Below are positions 56,401-64,000 of a stretch of DNA of 64,000 nucleotides, piece after piece. Source of the DNA: Syngnathus acus (taxonomy: Eukaryota; Chordata; Actinopteri; Syngnathiformes; Syngnathidae). The notes under the pieces were generated by a model. It did not search any database and was not told the DNA's origin. It worked only from the letters and a program-made list of their open reading frames with translations. The first letter of the stretch is position 1; each line of letters begins with the position of its first letter. Position numbers and translations under genes: made by a program. The DNA is taken from positions 3,393,501 to 3,457,500 of the forward strand of contig NC_051104.1 in the NCBI RefSeq assembly GCF_901709675.1, read 5' to 3'.

Positions 56401-58227
56401 CTACACAAGCACGACGACTTAGAGCTCGATCTGAAGTTGCTTGCGAAGCTAACTAGCGCGAGAGATTAGCTCAGATGCAGATAGGTGTACAGATGGACGG
56501 ACAGGCAGATAGATGGAAGGAACAAGCACACAACTTGTTGCACAGGCCGATGCTTGATCCATGTCCAAAGTGTTTTACGGGGTGTGGTAACCATGGAAAC
56601 AAGCATCTCAACGAGTAGCTATGACTCATCCACGCTGGCTTCCCCGGTCCAAATTGATGGCTTGACGCACACGCGTGCAGCACGTGAATCATTTTGTGTC
56701 GACATCATGGAGACAAAACGCGACAAAATTCTCATGCTAAGCAAGGCTGTGTTGATGATGGAATGGAGAACAGAGAGATTGACGGACGCGCCGCATGCTG
56801 ACGTGAGCTCTCGGCGACTGCATTTGCATATTCTCGCATTTGTACGGAAGCGGCTCGCCGAACCCACTCAAAGTGCGGCTATGACTTGCGCAAAATTTGC
56901 CCACGTCAAGTCAGAACGTACCCAAGTTCATCGTCAGACCGATCTGTATTGGCGAGATCGGATTGGATCCGATGAGATATTCCTTTTTCAAGTCCCACGT
57001 TGTGAAATTACAGCTCCGACACGACTTGAAATGCTTTTTCCGGGCTGCCCCCACACAGCGAACAACAATCTGCTGCCTTTCAGATTTATTCTTGCTTGCC
57101 AAGGAAGCTAATCTAATACTCCATTTCTGGACTTTGGCTTCTCTCTTCAAAGTCCATTCATATGTCGCTTGTAGATGAAAGAGGAGCGATTCAAAGTCTT
57201 CTTTGCCCGCTCTGAAGTTGCGATGTCAGTGATGCCACTTACAAGCTAAGCTCGGAAGTAAACCGGCAATAATTAGGGAACGTATCGGGTGCGGTCAGAT
57301 GTGGCCTGAGGTGGTCACCTTCAAAACTGTTTTGCTGAGACTTTGAGACTTCCCCTCTGTTTTTTCTTTATGCAGCTTTGGTCTGTTGTGGACATTGTCT
57401 TGAGATCCGCGACTCGTGTTTCTCTGCGTCGCAGCCCAAAAGTCCTCTTTACAAAAAGTCTCTGAGAGAATCGAGAATCCGTTTCTCCCGAGAACATTCT
57501 CGGTGACCCGAAAGGTTTTTCCAAAACAAAATATTTGTGACATTCAGATGACACCTTTGCCATTTGTCAAATTGGCAAATGGGTCTTTTGGCAAATCCCA
57601 AACGGTGACTAAGCTGGGCTTCGCTCGACATACTTTTCTGTGTTTTCAGCTCTGCCAAGCTCGGCTCGGTTTGTTTACACGCGTCGCGATGAGTGACTTG
57701 TCATCTCTCGTGTTGGAGAAAAAATATAAAAGTGAAAATATCGGACGTCTCTACTGCCTGTCTGCATGCACGCTATTGATGAAATAATTGGCCGTTTAGC
57801 AATGGATGACTCGGCCATCAGCCCCTCGCTTGCACCCTGGGGGACGAGCCTAATGAGGAATGTCACAGTCAGCGCGCACACGCACAAGCGCGCGCATGGA
57901 CCCATAGAGAGAGTGAATGCAAACGTGTCAACATCTGCAACTCATCATCTCATGAAACCCCTCACGCACATCCACGATCAACCATGGCGGGAGAGGACAA
58001 GATAGTATACACACGCACACAAAAACACACACACATTTGAGCACCCACGGGCGGAGAAAATGAGGTCTGGGAGCACCCAGCTTATGGACATGGACTTTCC
58101 GGTTCTGCTCATCCAGATGCGCTGGGGGATATTCTAGAAGACAGCAAGCGAGGAAGAGGGAGGATACAGGGGGGGGGGGGGGGGGGGGCCTCCAAATATA
58201 GGGGGAGAAATGATGCACCTCACCCAT
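50478..58227 (-). CDS. sh3kbp1: SH3KBP1 (CIN85), SH3 domain adaptor
   Basis: Adaptor that binds CBL and endophilins in receptor endocytosis. Exons (complement): 58224-58227, 56097-56254, 54883-54988, 54615-54721, 54217-54361, 54063-54142, 53832-53921, 52916-52988, 52723-52817, 52568-52663, 52361-52415, 52198-52269, 51564-51678, 51397-51467, 51223-51329, 50928-51047, 50594-50854, 50478-50516; 1794 nt, 597 residues (human 665). Exon 1 codes only ATG-G before donor GTGAGG and is the least certain. SH3-A about 2-54 ([39 protein letters not shown]), SH3-B about 97-152 ([19 protein letters not shown]), SH3-C about 258-315 ([19 protein letters not shown]). Proline-rich motifs [11 protein letters not shown] and RRPERPPAL follow, then the [11 protein letters not shown] block and a C-terminal coiled coil ending [14 protein letters not shown]2AP is the alternative; linkage to MAP3K15 and the EKLSHP block favour SH3KBP1. 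Exon 13-14 splicing is ambiguous. Confidence 0.94.
51935..52092. mobile_element. Foldback (long inverted repeat) element in SH3KBP1 intron 12
   Basis: The left arm 51958-52005 and right arm 52031-52076 pair with one exact block of 16 bp (TGGCAACTGTGATGTC on the right arm), a 7-8 bp mismatched bubble and one exact block of 20 bp (GTCGACAGCAAGTGGCAAAA). The loop is 25 bp. Pairing continues outward, with a bulge, to about 51938 and 52091. No coding capacity. It could be a MITE or an inverted duplication. Confidence 0.7.
55255..55268. repeat. Short (CA)n microsatellite in SH3KBP1 intron
   Basis: CA units within SH3KBP1 intron 2. Similar short CA tracts occur at 849-879, 28830-28847, 48030-48046 and 51681-51698. 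Confidence 0.7.
58170..58188. repeat. G homopolymer beside SH3KBP1 exon 1
   Basis: A run of about 18 G on the plus strand (C on the transcript strand), 35 bp inside intron 1 from the proposed first donor. Quadruplex formation or assembly length error are both possible. Confidence 0.8.
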
Positions 58228-60524
58228 TTATGTCTCCTCGGTGCTCCTCGGGCTTGGTTCGGTACCGTACCAGGCGGTCGTTCAAGGTATCGAGCGCCTT
58301 TGTTGAGCGCCGAGCTACGCAGCCTCCTCCTCCGCGCTACCACAGATCCGCTAGAACGGGAGGAGCGTCACATGAAACCATGCTCCTTCCTCTTTTTTTT
58401 TCTCCCCCCACCGCCCCCCACCCCCCGACACCGACGCACCACAGAGAAGTCAGCGAGCGTGTGGCCAAAACGGGAAGCAAGCTGGCTCTTCTGGTGCCTT
58501 ACCGTGCCCTCGGAAAGATAACTACCGCCCTTCCCAAAACTGAGAATTGAGCGCGCTTGGACGCAATTGGCTGGAGCGTGACTCTGGATCTGGATGAGTG
58601 TCACAACATGCCACAACCTTTAAGGTTTGACTTTCTATTTGTCATGATTTTCTCATTTAAATGGTTGATTATTTTTTGTATTGTTTATTTTATTGAGTAC
58701 TTTTACTCTTTTCCAAACTACAGCGCAACCACAATATAATACAATGTATTGTTGAATGAACTTCTCTGTGATTTGGGTCTCATTAAATTGTCCAAGTGAT
58801 CCTAATGCGGTGGAAGTCAAGAAAGATCTGATCTCATCCACGTGTCGCATGTGACTCCTTTTGACTCACTTGGGATTATAGTATTTCCGACTGACATTGA
58901 AGGCAGCGTAGCGCTGACGTCCAAATCTCGCAACTGTCCTTAATTCTCGCGATGATTACAGTATGTCAGTGAGAGCTTTGCGTGTTCAAGTAACATGAAG
59001 ATATGAAGATTACACTTTTATTCATTCACTATATATTGTTCGCTCCATATGTCAAGCCATTTGAGACAACTTCCGTTGTGCAATCGTGTCTTGTAACCGG
59101 ACATCCCTTTGTTTGGCTTGTGATGAAACAAAATCCATCCTTTTTCTGTATCGCTTGGAAATAGATGGATGGATAATTATTAGTGCCGCAGGTTGCACTT
59201 GAAAAGTGTATGTACCTTAAAAGAGAAAATTAAAAATAAAATTATTACTGATTAAATGTGCCTTTGGTGTTTTTCCTCAGACTTATTGGTTCAACTGCAT
59301 GCCATACATCGTGGAATTTTCCCCCATAGAGACAAAAAAAAGCAAGTTAGGCAGAGTCAGAGATTGGCGACGTAAGATGGCCGCTGGTGGCTTCGCCCCT
59401 CATGACGTCTATTTATGACGTACAAGGAAATGCTCTCACGGTTTTATAGGACAGGACAGAAGGACACATTTCGTCAAGCATCTATCGGCAGCGGCGGAGC
59501 GGGAGCATTCCTCAAGGTGAGATGAAATGACCTGAAATGCGCATAATTATAATTGGAATAAATCCATGTATTTTTCGACCGTACGCGGTCACACCGCTTC
59601 TAGCCTTCGCGCCATTAAGACCGTCTTGCAATGTCACGTAAACGACGTCTCGCCGGCCAAAAATTAAAAAAAAGAACCTCTCCCCAGCCATGTGCGTGTA
59701 GTCAGAATGAAACAGAATCCATTTTTACGTTATCTTAATTGTCGCAATTAATTGCCAAAGAATGGGTGAGATTTTCAAGCTCCTGTTTCATTTTCATTCG
59801 TTTTATTGCTCGGAAAACATTAATGCCTGTTTTCTAACAAAACATGCGAAGAAAAAAGTTGACATAATTTCTGACGCGCCTGTTGGATTATACTCTTCGC
59901 GTTTGCCACGTTATTGAATTTCTCGCCCCTCTTAGACGTTTGTATTAATGTACTTCCGTGAAATATTCTACAGCGCATGGCGCCATTTAAGTTGCACGTG
60001 CAAGGCCTCAATAATGAATGTTCCTCCAGCAGTACTTCGACATTAACGTTCGCTTAATGTCGTAAACTAACTTGTTCCTCTTTTGCTACTAAACGAACTT
60101 GTTTCCACTTTGCTTGGAAATGCTCAAATTGTGGTGAGCACGAGCTCAATGTAATGTCATAGTGCCGACCAAAATTTCATTGCACGCCTCTTCCTGGAAA
60201 GAGTTACGACTGCAAGGTGAAAATTAGTCCGTATCCTTGTTGGGCGGTCTGAGAAACCAGTTTTGATTCTTTGCACTGGCTGTCCTCAGGTTGCTTTGCA
60301 ACTAACAGTTACGAAGCAGCACGTAAAAGGAAGTGTTTGGCAGTTAATAGTTTTGAACGAAAACACCCCTGCCAAGATGAGGAATGTGTGAGGGCAACTC
60401 GAGCTTTTTGCTTTTCACCTTGAAGTCAAGTGGCTGAGAATGAACCGACTGTACACATTTGTGTGCCGAACAATTTTGCTGAATGTGTCAAACTTATTGC
60501 CAAAACATCTCTTTCAGAATCAAA
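58228..60524. other. Divergent upstream region of SH3KBP1 and transferrin receptor
   Basis: SH3KBP1 promoter and 5'UTR should lie from 58228 leftward in the transcript sense, in a CpG-containing stretch up to about 58560. A short SINE-like tail is near 59128-59175. The transferrin receptor promoter and untranslated exon are at 59403-59515, and its intron 1 runs from 59516 to 60517. No other coding exon seen. Confidence 0.5.
59403..59515 (+). promoter_or_regulatory. Transferrin receptor promoter and untranslated exon 1
   Basis: Two CRE-like sites TGACGTC (59403-59409) and TGACGTA (59416-59422) and a TATA-like TTTTATA (59442-59448) are followed about 30 bp later by a GC-rich stretch. That stretch ends at a good donor CTCAAG|GTGAGA (59515/59516). 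The first coding exon has its acceptor at 60517, 7 bp before the ATG, so an upstream untranslated exon is required and this fits. Confidence 0.5.
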
Positions 60525-63500
60525 ATGGATCGAGTCAAGTCTACGTTTGACAGCATGGTGAGTATGCAACCCAAGTGAGAGTCTTTGAAAATAATGCTCT
60601 TTGTTGTTTTTTTCCAATTGCAAAATCAAAGAAATGAAAGCCAAACAAAGAAATGAATGGTTTGAATCCAAGTAGTACATGGAAATCACCACTTCAAATT
60701 CAAATGCGACTTTTTTTTGCCAGTCAGGCCCCAAACTTATCCTTCCTTCGTCCCTCAGATGAAAAGTGTCCGGTACAGCCGCTTCCCCACGCAGCGTGAC
60801 GAAGAGACCAACCAGAACGTGGTGTTCAAGCTGTCAGAGGACGACGACAATGCGGAGGTCGGGCCGGCCAACGGCTCACCAAGATTCCGGCCAGTCCCTA
60901 ACGGTGCCTTGAACGGCTGGCGCCTCCTTATCATCCTAGCGCTGAGCTTCCTGCTTGTCTTCGCTGTGGGTGGGTAGATTGGCGCGAGGGTGTTCTGTCT
61001 GTTTATTTTTATTTTTTTTTATTAGACTATGTGAAAATAAGTGTGAGTTGGACATTTTGGCAGGCTGCTTGGTGGGTCACTTCACTGGGAAGAAGCTCGA
61101 CGTGAAGTCCGCCAGCTGCCCAACTGAGTCGGTGCAGGCGGGAGTCGCGAAGGAGCAAGGGACAGGGGAAGGAGACGACGACGGCAGTGAGGACGTGCCG
61201 CAGGAAGAGGTCCCGCTAAGCTGGAACGAAATCAGCCAGCTTCTCGACGACAAATTCACCCGCCCCGCTTTCGATGAGCGTTTCAAGTAAGCTGCCAACT
61301 CGCGCTTGCTTTCCAAGCACACGTCACAGGCGGCGGTTTGATGAAAATGAAACGCCGCGTGTGACAAAGACAAAGTTGCCGTTGTTTAAAGAACAAATGA
61401 TGGAACGGAATCTCTCCTCAGGACCTTTGACGTGCCATCCCGGTCGGCGGGCAGCGAGGGTGACATCAGTCTGGCCGCGGCCATCTCAGACGAATTTAAG
61501 GCGCTGGACCTGGAGACCTGGGCGGACGTCCACTACGTTCAGCTGCAGAAACCCGACAGGTGCTTCACCCGTACCCTCGCCTCGTCGGTCTCCCACGTGG
61601 TCTTGGGCTAATGAGTGCGTTTGTCCCAACAGCCAGCGCCCCAACACCGTCACTTTCGGCAGCGAGGTCTTCAAACCCACCGGTTATTTGGCCTACAGCG
61701 CCATCGGGAAGGTGGAGGTGAGTGGCGATAGCCATTCGCCGGTAATTATCCAAGGACGGCAACGCTCAAGATGAGTTGGTGTTTCTCAGGGCAAGCTGGT
61801 GTACGCCACCTACGGCCGTCGTCAGGATTTTGATGCTGTCCGGGCGGCCGGCGTGGAGGTGAATGGCAGCGTGTTGCTCCTCAGAGCGGGAGCAGGACAG
61901 CTCACCTTTGCCGAGCAGGTAAAGGCCGACACTTTCAAAAGGCGAGAGATTATTCGTGAGATGCACTTATTTTTTTTGTGTCGATTGTTCAGGTTGCCAA
62001 TGCCGAGGCCCAGGGAGCCTTGGCCGTCCTCATCTACCCCGACCCGGAAGATTTTGATAACATGGCCGACTTTGAACTCTACGGCCACGTAGGTGGCACC
62101 GTTGCGCAATCAGTGTGCCGCTTTCACCAGGAAGCTTGCGCCTCACTTTGTGTCTGCTTTTGGCCTCCGTCAGGTACACCTGGGTTCGGGCGACCCCTAC
62201 ACGCCGGGCTTCCCGTCCTTCAACCACACCCAGTTCCCGCCCACCCGCTCGTCGGCCCTCCCCAGCATCCCGGCTCAGACCATCACCTTCCCCATGGCTA
62301 ACACCCTCCTAAAGTAAGCCCGCCCGCCCGCCTGCTGGCCGCTTAGTGCCGGGCCAAATCCGTATGCTGAGCCTGTGCCTCTGTGCAGGTCGATTGGCGG
62401 CCCAAACAAAATGGGTGGCGTGGAGAAGATCAGCGTGGAGGTCAACAACGTGCTGGTCAACACCCAGATCCACAACGTGTTTGCAGTCCTCAAAGGATTC
62501 AGCGATCCCGGTATGGTACAAGTAAATTGGCGCGTGGCCACTCTGTTGCCATCTGGGTGCGGGCGCTCGGAGTGAGTCCCGACTTGTGCGTTTGTGTGCC
62601 GCAGACCAATACGTGGTCCTGGGGGCGCAAAGGGACGCGTGGGGTCCGGGCTACGCCGGAGCTACTGTCGGCTGCTCCGTTCTCATGGAGATGGCCAAGG
62701 CCTTCAAAGACTTGGTGGAAAGAGGTAAGACACAAGAACATCTCGATGCCTGATTGGATTTTTGGGAAGTGCTTTCTGCTCCACGTGGACAAATGTTCTT
62801 ATTTGCGTCACGTTTGGACGGCTCTGTCCAGACGGTGTCCGGCCCAAGAGGAGCCTGGTGTTTGCCAGCTGGGGCGCCGGAGAGTACGGGAGCGTCGGCG
62901 CCACGGAATTTTTAGAGGTGAGTGCTGCTTATGGTTTAGCCAAATCCACACTTTTTTTGTTTTTCTCAAAAAAAAAAAAAAATCTGTTTTCAGGGTTACC
63001 TGTCGTCCATCGACCGAAAGCTTGTCACCTACATCAGTCTGGATGGCGTGGTCATGGGTAGGTCCAAAGAGCGCACAATCAGCGAGCCTCAACATTGTTA
63101 AGCACACGTGCGTGTGGTGTCGCCAGGTCGCGGCGGCTTTGTCGCCTCAGCAAGTCCGCTGCTTCGCAAATTGTTGGAGGACACCATCAAACAGGTAACG
63201 GCACTCAATTGTTTTTTTTGGTGCGCGGATTTTCCCCACAATTGACAAAGCTTTTGCTCGCAGGTGAAGAGCCCGCTGGATCGGGGCACTGTGTACAATA
63301 TGGTGGGACAGACGAAATGGGAGGCCAACGTGTGAGTTGTGCCGCTGTGATCCCGTGACATCATCGCGAGCGCTGTCATAAGAGAGTCCGTGCGCGTATT
63401 TGCAGACTGAGGCCTATGTCCGTGGATGACCCGGCCTACCCCTTCTTGGCCTTCGCTGGCGTTCCCTCCATCTCCTTCCACTTCATCACTCCCAATGTGA

Positions 63501-63808
63501 GTCTTCTGGGCTGCATTTCCACCTCTTGCGTGATGTGTCTGTGGACCTGAGCAATTTTTTCTTCTTCTTCTCGCCACAAGATGGAGACCTACCCTTACGA
63601 CGGCAGCGGCCTGGACAACGCGGACCACCTCAACTACAACACGGCCCAGAAGACTGGCGCGATAGCGGTGCTGGCTGCGCAGTTGGCCGGCCGCATGGCT
63701 CTCCGCCTGGTCCACGACCACATGCTCAGCTTGGACATGAGCGGGTACCGCAAGGTCCTCCCCAAGGCCTATAGCCTGCTCTACACGCATGTGCGCAACC
63801 TCGTCAAT
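60525..63808 (+). CDS. tfr1: Transferrin receptor protein 1-like (3' end outside window)
   Basis: Type II membrane receptor importing transferrin-bound iron. Coding exons: 60525-60557, 60759-60969, 61064-61286, 61422-61559, 61633-61717, 61790-61918, 61993-62088, 62174-62313, 62389-62510, 62605-62724, 62832-62917, 62994-63057, 63127-63194, 63264-63331, 63406-63496, 63581-63808; 634 codons, then continues. ATG at 60525 gives [10 protein letters not shown]. The internalisation motif YSRF is at 17-20 (YTRF in mammals). Membrane helix about 65-87 ([18 protein letters not shown]), then an acidic stalk. The protease-associated apical domain has [20 protein letters not shown]. The peptidase-like domain has [15 protein letters not shown] and [20 protein letters not shown]. 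About 15-20 residues are missing relative to mammals between PMANTLLK and the KISVEV strand. The helical dimerisation domain lies mostly outside. TFR1 is favoured over TFR2 by the YxRF motif; which fish paralogue is unknown. Confidence 0.93.
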
Positions 63809-64000
63809 GTGAGCCCCAGTGCCAGTTGGGAAGATCTCAAGCTGCTTGGAAATGCTCTCCCAAGCTTGTCTGATTATCTCGAGGCTACGCTCTTGTTTGG
63901 TGTGACGAGACAAGTCGCTTTGAATAGATTGGCTGACTCTTTAGAAGTTTGGAAACCCATGCGAGGGGTCTCCTTGGTTCTGTGCTTGCATGATTTGAGC
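63809..64000 (+). other. Transferrin receptor intron at window edge
   Basis: Begins with donor GTGAGC after the exon ending at 63808. No acceptor or coding exon is seen before the right edge. Confidence 0.7.

Noticed and set aside
62383-63913. Two 271-codon open frames, one on each strand
   Set aside because: Both cross several transferrin receptor exons and introns in wrong frames.

Overview
The window is nuclear DNA of a bony fish, most likely a teleost with a compact genome. It holds vertebrate multi-exon genes with GT-AG introns mostly of 70-500 bp, many (CA)n, (GA)n and (ATCC)n microsatellites, and pieces of teleost-type short interspersed repeats. I rebuilt gene models by hand from splice sites, reading-frame phase and remembered vertebrate orthologues. 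In each complete model the summed exon length is a multiple of three.

Layout from left to right: 5' half of PHEX (-, runs off the left edge); two orphan terminal exons of an unidentified gene (-); MBTPS2, the site-2 protease (-, 11 exons); SMPX, a small muscle protein (+, 3 coding exons); KLHL34 (+, one exon); CNKSR2, a synaptic Ras/MAPK scaffold (-, 24 exons); a Toll-like receptor of the TLR13/TLR22 type (+, 3 exons); a six-cysteine CC chemokine (-, 4 exons), tail to tail with the TLR; MAP3K15, an ASK-family kinase (-, 29 exons); SH3KBP1/CIN85 (-, 18 coding exons); and a TFR1-type transferrin receptor (+, 16 coding exons seen, runs off the right edge).

PHEX-MBTPS2-SMPX-KLHL34-CNKSR2 keep the order and relative orientation of human Xp22.1, without SMS and YY2. 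MAP3K15-SH3KBP1 is the neighbouring Xp22 pair, apparently inverted relative to CNKSR2. The TLR and chemokine lie between these two blocks and form a small immune island. The genes are independent transcription units, not an operon.

Non-genic DNA holds SINE-like 3' tails, one small MITE-like palindrome, a roughly 150-bp foldback in an SH3KBP1 intron, a tandem duplication beside a promoter-like cluster in a CNKSR2 intron, and an orphan SAP-like exon with its own promoter-like motifs and a perfect hairpin at 48.65-48.90 kb. I saw no tRNA, rRNA, CRISPR array or complete autonomous transposon.
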